64,000 nucleotides of DNA, taken from positions 310,001 through 374,000 of the forward strand of contig NZ_CP100401.1 of the NCBI RefSeq assembly GCF_024218795.1, in the 5' to 3' direction. The position numbers and the translations under genes are program-made. Below the pieces are notes generated by a model. That model saw only the letters and a program-made list of their open reading frames with translations, had not been told where the DNA came from and searched no databases. Source of the stretch: Halorussus aquaticus. Its GTDB lineage: Archaea > Halobacteriota > Halobacteria > Halobacteriales > Haladaptataceae. Positions 51,005 through 60,268 of the stretch are shown in pieces. Numbering within the stretch: position 1 is the stretch's first letter; every line of letters begins with the position of its first letter.

Positions 51005-52626
51005 GCGGGGGAGACGACGACTTCGAGGAAGTCGAGAAGGACTTCTCCCCCGAGGGACCCGGCGCCGAACCCGAGGCCGAGGCCTCGATAGATGTCGAGT
51101 ACGGAATCGAAGACAAGCCGCCGCTGGGGGAGTCGATACTGCTGGGCTTCCAGCACTACCTGACGATGATCGGGGCGAGCGTCGCGATTCCGCTGGCGCT
51201 CGCCGGGGAGATGGGGATGCCCGGCGGCGCGACTGCACGGCTCATCGGCACGTTCTTCGTCGTCTCGGGCATCGCCACGCTGGCCCAGACCACCGTCGGG
51301 AACCGCTACCCCATCGTGCAGGGCGGCACCTTCTCGATGTTGGCCCCGGCGCTCGCCATCATCGGCGTCCTCGCGTCGAGCGGCGCTGGCTGGCAACTCA
51401 TGATACGCGAACTCACGGGGGCGGTCATCGTCGCCGGACTCGTCGAGGTACTCGTCGGCTACTTCGGAGTCATGGGCTGGCTCAAGCGCTACATGGGTCC
51501 GGTCGTCATCGCGCCGGTCATCGCGCTCATCGGACTGGCGCTGTTCAACGTCCCCCAGATTCAGAACCCGAACTTCGGCGCGCCCGGCACGGGCCAGAAC
51601 TGGTGGCTGCTCGGCTTGACGATGGTGCTCATCATCGTGTTCTCCCAGTACCTCGACCGCTACCACCGCTCGTTCCGGTTGTTCCCGGTCCTGCTCGGCA
51701 TCGCGTCGGCGTGGATAATCGCGGCCGTCCTGTCGGTGGTCGGCGTCTTCCCCGAGGGGTCGGTGAGCTACGTGGCGCTCGACTCGGTGACGGAAGCGCC
51801 GCTGTTCCAGCCCATCTACCCGTTCCAGTGGGGTCTCCCCCTGTTCACGCCCGGATTCATCGTCGGCATGGTCGCCGGGATGCTGGCGTCGGCCATCGAG
51901 AGTTTCGGCGACTACCACTCGGTCGCCCGGATGGCGGGGCGCGGCGCGCCCAACGCCCGGCGCATCAACCACGGCATCGGCATGGAGGGTCTCGGAAACA
52001 CCTTCGCGGGCGTCATGGGCACCGGGAACGGTTCGACCTCCTACACCGAGAACGTCGGCGCGATAGGCATCACGGGCGTCGCCTCGCGCTACGTCGTCCA
52101 AATCGGGGCCGCCGTGATGATAGTCGTGGGCTACTTCGGCCCGGTCGGCCAACTGTTCGCCACGATTCCGGCCCCCATCATCGGCGGTCTCTACGTCGTG
52201 ATGTTCGGTCAAATCACGGCGGTCGGTCTCTCGCAACTCAAGTACGTGGACCTCGACGCCAACCGGAACGTGTTCATCGTCGGGTTCGCGCTGTTCGCGG
52301 GACTGGCGATTCCGGGCTACATGTCCAACGTCGGCGCGGGCATGGACGCCTCCGCGTCGGCGGCGTTCCAGCAGGGTCTCGCCGCGGTCCCGATTCTCGG
52401 CCCGGTCCTCGGGACGGACGTAGTCGCCACGACCATCTTCGTCATCGGCGGGACCGGGATGGCAGTCGGCGGCATCGTCGCGTTCTTCCTCGACAACACC
52501 ATTCCCGGCACCCGCGAGGAGCGGGGCCTGACCGCGTGGGAGGACCTCACCGAGGACGACAGCGACTTCGAGTCGTTCTGGGACAGACGGAAGGAGGACA
52601 CGGAAGCGACCCAGAGCGCCGACTGA
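51001..52626 (+). CDS. NCS2-family nucleobase (xanthine/uracil) permease
   Basis: 541 residues with about 12-14 membrane spans; imports a purine or pyrimidine base with a cation. Family blocks: LGFQHYLTMIGASVAIPLAL, the TM8 region SAIESFGDYHSVARMAGRG (acidic Glu-Ser-x-Gly-Asp), and TGNGSTSYTENVGAIGIT. The N-terminus is acidic and disordered. No in-frame start lies upstream because of a TGA at 50992. It is at the centre of genes suggesting purine use (TrmB, MocA-like, XdhC). The substrate is not certain from sequence. Confidence 0.92.
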   Translation: MSGGDDDFEEVEKDFSPEGPGAEPEAEASIDVEYGIEDKPPLGESILLGFQHYLTMIGASVAIPLALAGEMGMPGGATARLIGTFFVVSGIATLAQTTVGNRYPIVQGGTFSMLAPALAIIGVLASSGAGWQLMIRELTGAVIVAGLVEVLVGYFGVMGWLKRYMGPVVIAPVIALIGLALFNVPQIQNPNFGAPGTGQNWWLLGLTMVLIIVFSQYLDRYHRSFRLFPVLLGIASAWIIAAVLSVVGVFPEGSVSYVALDSVTEAPLFQPIYPFQWGLPLFTPGFIVGMVAGMLASAIESFGDYHSVARMAGRGAPNARRINHGIGMEGLGNTFAGVMGTGNGSTSYTENVGAIGITGVASRYVVQIGAAVMIVVGYFGPVGQLFATIPAPIIGGLYVVMFGQITAVGLSQLKYVDLDANRNVFIVGFALFAGLAIPGYMSNVGAGMDASASAAFQQGLAAVPILGPVLGTDVVATTIFVIGGTGMAVGGIVAFFLDNTIPGTREERGLTAWEDLTEDDSDFESFWDRRKEDTEATQSAD

Positions 52627-52679
52627 CGCGCGATTCGCGGACCCGTCCCTTTTTCGCACCGCGACGCCAACGCCAATCC

Positions 52680-53138
52680 GTGACAGCCATCTCCGACTCG
52701 CTCCCCGAGGGCGAGTCCGTGCGCGAGCGACTGGCCCTCCGAACCGGCGGGTCGGTCGCGCTGACCGACGACCACCTGTTCGTCGTCACCGCCGACTCGT
52801 CGGGCGACGACGAAGTGACGAAGATAGCGCTCGACGACGTGGCCGAAGTGACCGTCGAGGACTTCGACCACTTCCTCGCGGTGCTGAGCGTGGTCCTCGT
52901 CGGGTGGGGTCTCTACTCCACCCGCCGGAACGCGGCGCTCGGACTCGCGTTCGCGGCGTTCGGCGCGGTCAGCCTCTACTGGACCTACCGGAAGCGCGGG
53001 AAGGCCCGCATCAAGGTGCTGAACCGACCGAAGCCCGTTTCGGTGTTCCCCGCGGACACGGCCGCGTTCTACGACGCGCTGGAACCCCTGATGGCCGAGC
53101 GTCCGGCCGACTCCGCGGACGAGTCGGAGTCGGACTGA
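52680..53138 (+). CDS. Small membrane-associated protein, function unknown
   Basis: 152 residues. The front half is soluble and beta-like (LRTGGSVALTDDHLFVVTAD, a PH-like feel), followed by two membrane helices (LAVLSVVLVGWGLYSTRR, ALGLAFAAFGAVSLYWTY) and a soluble tail ending in an acidic stretch. GTG at 52680 has CTTTTTCGC about 25 bases upstream, so leaderless. It follows the permease by 53 bases. Confidence 0.7.
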   Translation: MTAISDSLPEGESVRERLALRTGGSVALTDDHLFVVTADSSGDDEVTKIALDDVAEVTVEDFDHFLAVLSVVLVGWGLYSTRRNAALGLAFAAFGAVSLYWTYRKRGKARIKVLNRPKPVSVFPADTAAFYDALEPLMAERPADSADESESD

Positions 53139-53215
53139 ACCCGGACCACCTCGAACCGTGGAGCGACCCCGCGAGAGACGAGGATTTTAGCCGTCGCGCC
53201 GCCAACCGACGGGAC

Positions 53216-53884
53216 GTGATACTCGGCGCGCTTCTCGCGGCCGGAACGGGGGCCAGATTCGGCGACGGAACCGAGTCGCGGTCGGACGACCGGAACAAAC
53301 TCCTCGCGGACCTCGACGGCAAACCGGTCGTCACCCGCGCGGCCCGCACCCTCACCGAGTCGAGTCTCGACGCCGCCGTCGCCGTGGTCGGACACGACCG
53401 CGAGGCGGTCGAGCGCGCGCTCCCGGACGGAATCGAGACCGTCGCCAACCCGGACTACGGGCGGGGCCAGAGCGCCTCGGTCCGGCGCGCGGTCGCGGTC
53501 GCCCGCGAACGCGGGGCCGACGCCGCGGTGTTCGCGCTCGGAGACATGCCCTGCGTCGAAGTCGCCACTGTCGAAGCGATTCTCCGGGAGTACCGCGATG
53601 GTCGCGGCGACGATGTCCACGATTCCCGCGGCGGCACTCCCGGCATCGTCGCGCCGCGCCACGAGGGTCGGCGCGGTAACCCCGTCCTCTTCGACGCCCG
53701 GTACTTCGACGAGTTAGACCGCGTCGAGGGCGACGCGGGCGGCCGCGCCCTGCTCGAATCCGACCCCGTGACGTGGGTCGAGGTGGCGGACCCCGGCGTC
53801 CACCGCGACGTGGACACCGAGCGAGACCTGCGGGACCTCCGGCGTCGTCAGTCCGAGTCGGCGTCGCGGTCCGGCCGCGAGTGA
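53216..53884 (+). CDS. mocA: MobA-like NTP transferase (molybdenum cofactor cytidylyl/guanylyltransferase, MocA type)
   Basis: 222 residues. The N-terminal nucleotide-binding loop LGALLAAGTGARFGDG, RNKLLADLDGKPVV (K contacts phosphate), NPDYGRGQSASVRRAV and FALGDMPCVEVATVEAIL are standard for MobA/MocA. It matures the molybdenum cofactor for xanthine-dehydrogenase-type enzymes by adding CMP. GTG at 53216 has GATTTTAG 20-25 bases upstream. Its 3' end overlaps the convergent xdhC gene by 37 bases. MobA for bis-MGD enzymes is the alternative. Confidence 0.85.
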   Translation: MILGALLAAGTGARFGDGTESRSDDRNKLLADLDGKPVVTRAARTLTESSLDAAVAVVGHDREAVERALPDGIETVANPDYGRGQSASVRRAVAVARERGADAAVFALGDMPCVEVATVEAILREYRDGRGDDVHDSRGGTPGIVAPRHEGRRGNPVLFDARYFDELDRVEGDAGGRALLESDPVTWVEVADPGVHRDVDTERDLRDLRRRQSESASRSGRE

Positions 53885-55083
53885 ATCGGTCCCTCGGTGT
53901 CGGTCAACCGCCCGCCGGTTCGACCGTTCGACGCCGCCAGCGCCTCGGCGACGACCGAGAGCGCGATTTGCGCGGGTTCGCCGCCGCCCAAGTCGAGACC
54001 GACGGGGGTCGAGATTCGGTCCAACTCGTCGTCCGAGAGTTCGACGCCGTCGTCGGCCAGCGCCTCGCGCATCTGGTCGAACCGCTTGCGCGGCCCCATC
54101 ACCCCGACGTAGGGCACCCCGCAGTCGAGGAGCGCGTCGAGCGCCAGTCGGTCGTCCACGAAGTTGTGGCTCATCAGCACGGCGTAGGTGTCGGCCGGGC
54201 GAGAGACCGCGTCCGCGACGTCCGGCGGTCGCGCGGCGACGACATCGTGGGCCGCCGGAAACCGCTCGGCGTCGGCCCGCGCGCCGCGCGAGGTGGCGAC
54301 CGTCACCCGGAATCCGGCGTCGCGGGCGAAGCGGGCGACCGGCCGCACGTCGCCGCCGTGACCGAAGACCAGCAGTTCCGGGACCGGTTCGAGACCGTCC
54401 ACGAACACCGCCGCGGTCCCGCGGTCGGTCTCGACCGTCACCGTGTCGGAGCGCCCCGCCGCGGCGAACGCGGCGGCCCGGTCGCGGACCGCCGCGAGCA
54501 GGTCGTCCGGGAGCGGCGGGCGGGGGTCGGCGGACGCCACCGAACCGTCTTCGCCGACGAGCGCTCGCGCGCCGACCGGGACGGTCCCGTCGCCGCCGGA
54601 GACCGGGTGGTCGCCGCCGACGACCGTGAGCAGGGCCGCGTGCGTCCTGTCGGACTGCGAGTCCGGCAACCGTCGAGAGGCGTCAGTTCGCCCACCGCCG
54701 GTCCGGACTCGGTCCAGCGCGGGCCGAAAGCTCCCGTCGGCGGGTTCGACCAGCACGTCGATGACCCCGTTGCACCCCAGACCGAAACTCCACGTGTCGT
54801 CCTCGCCGGTGAGGTCGAACGTCTCGCGGACCGCCCCGTCCGCGAGCGCGCGCTCCGCGAGGTCTGCGACCGGTTCTTCGAGGCACCCGGCGGTGATAGC
54901 CCCGACCGCTCGCTCGTCGGCGAGGACGCGCTTCGCGCCGGGGCGGCGGTAGGCCGACCCATCGACCGAGACGACGGTCGCCACGGCGGCGCGGGGGTCG
55001 GTTCCGTCGCCCGCCCCGATAGCGTCCCGGAGGGCGGCGCGGACCGACAGGGTACTCGCGTCCCACGCGTCCGTCTCGTCCAT
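53848..55083 (-). CDS. xdhC: XdhC/CoxI-family molybdenum-hydroxylase maturation protein
   Basis: 411 residues. The N-terminal XdhC/CoxI domain has TVVSVDGSAYRRPGAKR and AITAGCLEEPVADLAERA. The C-terminal Rossmann domain has LLVFGHGGDVRPVARFARD, SHNFVDDRLALDALL and VPYVGVMGPRKRFDQ. It binds Mo cofactor and helps sulfurate and insert it into xanthine dehydrogenase-like enzymes. No intact hydroxylase is present here; only a truncated 2Fe-2S gene lies ~6 kb away. Overlaps the mocA-like gene by 37 bases at the 3' ends. Confidence 0.88.
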   Translation of the reverse strand: MDETDAWDASTLSVRAALRDAIGAGDGTDPRAAVATVVSVDGSAYRRPGAKRVLADERAVGAITAGCLEEPVADLAERALADGAVRETFDLTGEDDTWSFGLGCNGVIDVLVEPADGSFRPALDRVRTGGGRTDASRRLPDSQSDRTHAALLTVVGGDHPVSGGDGTVPVGARALVGEDGSVASADPRPPLPDDLLAAVRDRAAAFAAAGRSDTVTVETDRGTAAVFVDGLEPVPELLVFGHGGDVRPVARFARDAGFRVTVATSRGARADAERFPAAHDVVAARPPDVADAVSRPADTYAVLMSHNFVDDRLALDALLDCGVPYVGVMGPRKRFDQMREALADDGVELSDDELDRISTPVGLDLGGGEPAQIALSVVAEALAASNGRTGGRLTDTEGPIHSRPDRDADSD

Positions 55084-55210
55084 GAACCGTGGTAGCAAGT
55101 CTGAATATTTAGGTGTTGGCGTCGAGCGTCGGGCGGGAACGAGCGCGGCGGTCGGACGAGCGCGGCTCGAAATCCCGTGACGAGGCCCGAGACCCCCTCG
55201 CTCGGAAGTA

Positions 55211-55220
55211 AAAATATATC
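55211..55220 (+). promoter_or_regulatory. TATA element of the epimerase gene
   Basis: AAAATATATC is 25-34 bases before the ATG at 55245, the standard leaderless position, in otherwise GC-rich DNA. Confidence 0.6.
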
Positions 55221-55244
55221 CGTCGCTCCGTCGCTACTTCCGGC

Positions 55245-56174
55245 ATGGACTTATCAGGGAAGTCGGTCCTCGTCACCGGGGGTGCCGGACTCATCGGCAC
55301 GCACCTCACCGAGTCGCTCGCCGAGGACAACGACGTACTGGTCGCTGACAACTGCTCGAAGGGCAACCGCGAGTGGGTGCCCGAGTCGGCGGAATTCGCG
55401 GACTGCGACCTCACCGACGCCGACGACGTGGCCGAAGTCGTCACTGCGGACCTCGACGTGGTGTTCCACCTCGGGGCGCTCTCGGACGTGAACCGGGGCG
55501 ACCACCGCCGGGTGTTCGAGGAGAACAACGCCATGCTCTACAACATCCTCGAGCGCATGGACGAGGTCGGTCTCTCGAAGATAGCCTTCGCCTCCTCCTC
55601 GGCGGTGTACGGCGAAGCGCCTCGGCCCACCCCCGAGGACTTCGCGCCCCTCGAACCCGTCAGCACCTACGGCGCGAGCAAACTGGCTGGCGAGGGCCTG
55701 CTCTCGACGTACGCCCACTCCCACGACTTCACGACGTGGCTGTTCCGGTTCTCGAACGTCGTCGGTCCCCACCAGCGCAACAACGTCATCTCGGACTTCA
55801 TCGAGAAACTGCTAGACGACCCCGACCACCTCACGATTCTCGGCAACGGTCGTCAGGAGAAGTCCTACCTCCACGTGGAGGACTGCGTGAGCGGGATGGA
55901 ACACGTCGTGGAGAACACCGACGACCCGACGAACCTCTACAACCTCGGCACGCGGACGACCATCTCGGTCACGCGCATCGCGGAACTGGTCAGCGACGTG
56001 GTGGGCTGTGACCCCGAGTTCGAGTACACCGGCGGGGACCGCGGGTGGACCGGCGACGTGCCGAAGATGCGCCTCTCCATCGAGAAGGCCAGCGCCATCG
56101 GGTGGTCGCCCGAACGCGAGAGCGCGCAGGCGGTCCGGACCGCGGCCGAGCAGTTGCACGAGGAACTGCGCTGA
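55245..56174 (+). CDS. NAD-dependent sugar-nucleotide epimerase/dehydratase
   Basis: 309 residues of the extended SDR family (UDP-glucose 4-epimerase-like). Rossmann loop VLVTGGAGLIGTHLTES, Ser site FASSSAVYGEA, catalytic STYGASKLAGEGLL (Y-x3-K), RFSNVVGPHQRNNVISD and KSYLHVEDCVSGMEH are all present. It probably makes a nucleotide sugar for surface glycans or N-glycosylation; the specific substrate cannot be read. Convergent with the Tat lipoprotein gene. Confidence 0.9.
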   Translation: MDLSGKSVLVTGGAGLIGTHLTESLAEDNDVLVADNCSKGNREWVPESAEFADCDLTDADDVAEVVTADLDVVFHLGALSDVNRGDHRRVFEENNAMLYNILERMDEVGLSKIAFASSSAVYGEAPRPTPEDFAPLEPVSTYGASKLAGEGLLSTYAHSHDFTTWLFRFSNVVGPHQRNNVISDFIEKLLDDPDHLTILGNGRQEKSYLHVEDCVSGMEHVVENTDDPTNLYNLGTRTTISVTRIAELVSDVVGCDPEFEYTGGDRGWTGDVPKMRLSIEKASAIGWSPERESAQAVRTAAEQLHEELR

Positions 56175-56186
56175 ACCGCCAGCGAG

Positions 56187-57140
56187 TCAGTTTTCGTTCG
56201 CAGTCGTCGTGAACTGGTCGCGCGAGACGTGGACGCTCGTCCAGTACACCTCGCCGTCCCGTCGGACGAGGTACGACCCGTCGATGCGCCCAGACCCGCC
56301 AGCGTCCTCCTCGTCCTCCCACGCGTAGCGGACCTCCTCGTGCGGGCGGAATCGCTTGGCCAGTTTCCACATCGCGTCCGGCGGCGTCTCGTCCGGCGGA
56401 ACCCGGTAGCCGTCCTCGGTCTCGACGGCCTGTCGGACGATGTCGCGCTCCGCGCTCGTCAGCCCAGAGAGCGCGAAGGCGTATCGCTCTCGAACCTCCG
56501 CGCCGTACCGCTCGGCGGAGGAATCGACCACCTCGGCCGCGTAGCGGTACGTCTTCAGTTCGGTCGAGCGCGAGTCGTCCACCTCGAACCGCCCCTTCGT
56601 CTCCGAGTCCCAGACGACGACCGGACGCTCGGGGTCGGGGACGAGCGCGGAGTCGGGAATCTCTCGGTCGAGGTACAACAGCGACGACCCGAACCCGAGG
56701 AAACTCCCGTCGTCCCACCCGTTTTCGGCGAACTTCTCGCGGTCCACGGCTGGCAGGTCCGCGTAGCGAACCGTCTCGCTCTCGGCGACAGACCCCTCGA
56801 CCGGGTCGAGCGTGAAGTGGAACGTGGTCGCGGGCACGGATTCGACCACCTCGTGGGAGAGCCGATACACCGACCCCTCGTAGACGAACGACTTGTTCGC
56901 GGCGAGCGGGGGGTCCACGTCCTCGACGGTGGCCGACCCGTTCTCGACGGCGTCGGCGACGAGTCGGCGTCGGTCCGAGGCCCCGTCTTCGAGTTCGTGG
57001 GTGACCTTCTCGGCGATTTCGGCGTCGGTGATGGATTCCATCTGGAGGGAGGCGGCGGGCATCCGGGCGCACCCCGTACAGCCGCCGAACGCGGCGACGG
57101 TGAGGGTCGCGCCGGTAGCGAGGAACTCGCGGCGGTCCAT
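56187..57140 (-). CDS. Tat lipoprotein-like protein, function unknown
   Basis: 317 residues. The N-terminus has both a twin-arginine motif and a lipobox (DRREFLATGATLTVAAFGG, then CTGC), so it is likely exported by Tat and lipid-anchored. The mature part is acidic and beta-rich (EGSVYRLSHEVVES, SGRIDGSYLVRRDGEVYWTS). No recognised family. ATG at 57140. Confidence 0.75.
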   Translation of the reverse strand: MDRREFLATGATLTVAAFGGCTGCARMPAASLQMESITDAEIAEKVTHELEDGASDRRRLVADAVENGSATVEDVDPPLAANKSFVYEGSVYRLSHEVVESVPATTFHFTLDPVEGSVAESETVRYADLPAVDREKFAENGWDDGSFLGFGSSLLYLDREIPDSALVPDPERPVVVWDSETKGRFEVDDSRSTELKTYRYAAEVVDSSAERYGAEVRERYAFALSGLTSAERDIVRQAVETEDGYRVPPDETPPDAMWKLAKRFRPHEEVRYAWEDEEDAGGSGRIDGSYLVRRDGEVYWTSVHVSRDQFTTTANEN

Positions 57141-57271
57141 GCCCCGGGATTTCCGTCGGTGCCTGATAAACTATCGGGTCGGCGGGTGGAATTTTCGTCG
57201 GGGCGGACGGTCCCCCGAGACACCTTCGAGAAGCGACAGACCAAAGTCGCGGGGCGGAGTCACGTCGTCCC

Positions 57272-58969
57272 ATGGCAGCAACCAACGAGGAACTCGTCGC
57301 CCAACTCGAAGCTCTCGGCGTCGAGTACGTCTTCGGCTACCCCGGCGGCCGCGTCATCGAACTGCTGGACGAACTCCCGGAGTCCGACGTGGACGTGGTC
57401 CGCCCGCGCGACGAGCGCGAGGGGAGCGTCATGGCCGAGATGTACGGTCGCCTGACCCAGACCCCGGGCGTCCTCACCGGGCAGGGACCGTGGATAGGGA
57501 GCCTCGGCACCATCGGCCAGATGGAGGCCCGCCTCTCCTCGTCGCCGATGGTCGTGCTGACCGAGGCCAGCGAGCGCGGCGACTACTCGACGCTCGCGCC
57601 CTACCAGCAGTCCAGAGGCGACTACGGCGGCCTCGACCTCCCGAAGATTCTGGACGGCGTGACGAAGGAACACTGGTTCCCGCGCTCGCCGACCGAGACC
57701 CTCCGGAGCGTCCAGTTGGCGTTCAAGCACGCGACCGCGGGACGGCCCGGTCCCACGGCGGTCATCCTCGACGGCGACGCCGTCACCGAGGAGGTGCCCG
57801 AAGACCCGATTCCGCCGGTCTGGAACGCCGACGAGCAGGTCCGCAACTGGGACGCCGCGCCGACGGACGAGGACGTGGAGCAGGCCGCCGAGGCCCTCAC
57901 CGAGGCCGAGCGACCCGTGATAATCGCGGGCAACGGCGTCCACGCCGCGCAGGCCTACGACGAGTTGCAGGCCGTGGCGGACGCGTACGACGCGGTGGTC
58001 GTGACCTCCTACCTCGGGAAGTCCACGATTCCGGAGACCCACGACCTCGCGGGCGGCGTCATCGGGTCGTTCGGCCACGAGGGCGCGAATCAGGTCGTGA
58101 GCGAGGCCGACGCCCTGCTCGTGGCGGGGTGTCGGATGAACCCGATGGACACCAACTGGCAGGCCCCGAGTTTCGTCCGACCCGACGAACAGACGATTAT
58201 CCACGCGGACGTGGACACCCGGAACGCGGGATGGGTCTACCCCGCCGACGTGGGCCTCATCGGCGACGCGAAAGAGAGCCTGCGGGCGCTCGAAGCGGCA
58301 GGTGAGGGAAGCAACGACTGGGCGCGGGACCGCGCGGAGTCGGCCCGCGAGTCGTTTTCGGGTCCGGAGTGCGAGTCCGACGCCTCGCCCATCAAGCCCC
58401 AGCGCGCCGTGAAGGAAATCGAGGCCGTCGCGGACGAGGGCACCATCGTCACGGCCGACTCCGGGAACAACCGCTTCTGGCTCCTCAACTACCTCCAGAC
58501 GCCCGGCGTCCGGACCTACTTCGGGTCGGGCGGCGTCGGCGGGATGGGGTGGGCGACCCCGGCGGCGGTCTCGGCCGCCATCGCGACCGACAGAGACGTA
58601 ATCGGCGTCGCGGGCGACGGCGGGTTCACGATGACGATGACCAGCGTCGAAATCGCCATCGAGCAGGGGGTCGCCCCCACGTTCGTCGTGCTGAACGACA
58701 CCAGCCTCGGGATGGTACGCCAGATGCAGGAACAGGACGGCGACATCGCGGGCGTCGAGTTCCACGACACCGACTTCGTGGCCATCGCGGAGGGGTTCGG
58801 CGCGGAAGGAATCCGGGCGACGACCCCGGACGAACTCGGCGTGGCGCTCGCCGAGGGGAAGGACAACGACGTGCCGACGGTCATCGACGCGCGCATCGAC
58901 CGCGAGGAGGACATGGCCGAGCAGTTGCAGTCGTCGTTCTACGCCGAGGTCGGCGGCCTTCACGAGTAG
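57272..58969 (+). CDS. Thiamine diphosphate-dependent enzyme (acetolactate synthase-like)
   Basis: 565 residues with the three-domain layout of the family. The N-terminal domain has YVFGYPGGRVIELLDELP and the activating Glu in RDEREGSVMAEMYGR. The middle domain has RPVIIAGNGVHAAQAYDELQ, and the C-terminal TPP motif is VAGDGGFTMTMTSVEIA followed by VVLNDTSLGMV (GDG...ND). It resembles acetolactate synthase and related decarboxylases; the exact reaction is unknown. No small regulatory subunit gene is adjacent, which argues against the biosynthetic IlvB role. Confidence 0.85.
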   Translation: MAATNEELVAQLEALGVEYVFGYPGGRVIELLDELPESDVDVVRPRDEREGSVMAEMYGRLTQTPGVLTGQGPWIGSLGTIGQMEARLSSSPMVVLTEASERGDYSTLAPYQQSRGDYGGLDLPKILDGVTKEHWFPRSPTETLRSVQLAFKHATAGRPGPTAVILDGDAVTEEVPEDPIPPVWNADEQVRNWDAAPTDEDVEQAAEALTEAERPVIIAGNGVHAAQAYDELQAVADAYDAVVVTSYLGKSTIPETHDLAGGVIGSFGHEGANQVVSEADALLVAGCRMNPMDTNWQAPSFVRPDEQTIIHADVDTRNAGWVYPADVGLIGDAKESLRALEAAGEGSNDWARDRAESARESFSGPECESDASPIKPQRAVKEIEAVADEGTIVTADSGNNRFWLLNYLQTPGVRTYFGSGGVGGMGWATPAAVSAAIATDRDVIGVAGDGGFTMTMTSVEIAIEQGVAPTFVVLNDTSLGMVRQMQEQDGDIAGVEFHDTDFVAIAEGFGAEGIRATTPDELGVALAEGKDNDVPTVIDARIDREEDMAEQLQSSFYAEVGGLHE

Positions 58970-59022
58970 CGGCGGCGAAACGGGAGCCGAGTCGTCCCGG
59001 GGCGACGGAAGGTCCCGACCGA

Positions 59023-59619
59023 CTACTCGACCGACAGCAGCAACTGCCGGACCGAGACGCTCGTTCCGACGAACGCGCCCAGCGTCCCGAAAACGAGCGG
59101 GAACAGCGGCACGACCACGACCCACTGGAGCGACCCGAAGTTGAACAGCGCGGGGAACGCCAGTTCGCTCCCGGTATCGACCCGGAACTGGAACGCCGAG
59201 GCGACGAACGCGGCGGCGTAGCCGACCGTCAGAAACGCGCCGACGCCGACCGGGACCGGAGCGCGCTCCCACGGGCGCCGCGCCGCGACGAACCCCGCGA
59301 CGAGACACGCTATCGCCGGAGCGAGGTAGAGCGACGGCGCTCGCGCGGCGAACACGTCGGCGGCCGAGACGCCGGTAGAACCGGGGTCGGTCACGGTCAT
59401 CATCGGGACGCGATGGGCGCTGGCGAGGAACCACCCGACGACCGCCTCGGTCGGTTCTCCGGCGGCGACGTAGTACTCCCAGTACTGCTGCCGTCTCGAC
59501 GGTTCGAGGTGGCGACCGAGCAGTGTCGGGAGGCGATAGAGCGTCAGCGCGGCCGCGAGACCGTACGCGAGCAGGTAGGCGGCCGCGCCCGCGAGGACGC
59601 GCTGGAGGGCAACTCGCAT
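59023..59619 (-). CDS. Multi-pass membrane protein, function unknown
   Basis: 198 residues with four hydrophobic segments (LAGAAAYLLAYGLAAALTLY, LYLAPAIACLVAGFVAARR, VGVGAFLTVGYAAAFVASAF, WVVVVPLFPLVFGTLGAFVG). A soluble loop around residues 35-95 is exposed. No recognised motif. Convergent with the TPP-enzyme gene. Confidence 0.7.
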   Translation of the reverse strand: MRVALQRVLAGAAAYLLAYGLAAALTLYRLPTLLGRHLEPSRRQQYWEYYVAAGEPTEAVVGWFLASAHRVPMMTVTDPGSTGVSAADVFAARAPSLYLAPAIACLVAGFVAARRPWERAPVPVGVGAFLTVGYAAAFVASAFQFRVDTGSELAFPALFNFGSLQWVVVVPLFPLVFGTLGAFVGTSVSVRQLLLSVE

Positions 59620-59765
59620 GGCCGCGTCGTCGGAGCGGGACTACTTGAGCGTTACGAGGCGTCGAGTCCACGTCTCGCGCCCGACGACGCCTCCGGGGAG
59701 TCGTGACACCGCGGCCGTGCGACGAATCGTGAAAGCCTTGCCTCTGCCGCACCTCGGTCGGACCG

Positions 59766-60248
59766 ATGAACTCCGACGTGGCCTCTCCCGCACAGGAATC
59801 GAACTTCCCCGCGCCGGTGTACCTCCTCGCGGCCCACCTCGCGGTGCTCGTCGCGGTGATTCACGTCACGCTCGGACTCTACAACTGGATTCGATGGGCG
59901 AGCGCCGGGTTCCTGCTCCCGCGCGACCTCCGGTGGCCGCTGTTCGTCTTCTCGGGCGTCGCGCTCGTCGTCGGACTCCTGCTCGCCGCGCAGGGTCGCT
60001 ATCGACGCCCGCTCTACCTCGGCGGTATCGTCCTCATGGGCATCTACGTCGTCGGTTACTTCGGGTGGCACGCCGCCGGACACCGACCGCTGTTCTTCCT
60101 CGGCGAGGGAGCCGGTCACCACGGCGCGCCGTTGACGACCGTCATACACGACCACCTGCTCGCCGGGCCGGTGAAGTTCCTCGCTATCGTCTCGGAGGTC
60201 TCGCTCGCGGTGGTGTTGGCGTATCTGTTCGTTCGGGAAACGAGATGA
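59766..60248 (+). CDS. Four-helix membrane protein with several conserved-looking His residues
   Basis: 160 residues: LLAAHLAVLVAVIHVTLGLY, VFSGVALVVGLLLAAQGR, LGGIVLMGIYVVGYFGWH and LAIVSEVSLAVVLAYLFV are the membrane segments. His residues lie at AAHLAV, VIHVTLG, YFGWHAAGH and GAGHHGAP/IHDHLLAG, a pattern that could ligate heme or metal. ATG at 59766. Function unknown. Confidence 0.7.
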   Translation: MNSDVASPAQESNFPAPVYLLAAHLAVLVAVIHVTLGLYNWIRWASAGFLLPRDLRWPLFVFSGVALVVGLLLAAQGRYRRPLYLGGIVLMGIYVVGYFGWHAAGHRPLFFLGEGAGHHGAPLTTVIHDHLLAGPVKFLAIVSEVSLAVVLAYLFVRETR

Positions 60249-60268
60249 GACCGACCCGGACGCTTCGG

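Noticed and set aside
50808..53138. 776-codon plus-strand frame merging the permease region with the small membrane protein
   Set aside because: Only the last 152 residues, from GTG 52680, look like a protein; the rest is an out-of-frame shadow of the permease gene.
57260..59752. 830-codon open frame on the minus strand
   Set aside because: Antisense to the TPP-enzyme gene, with no motif and the usual antisense composition.
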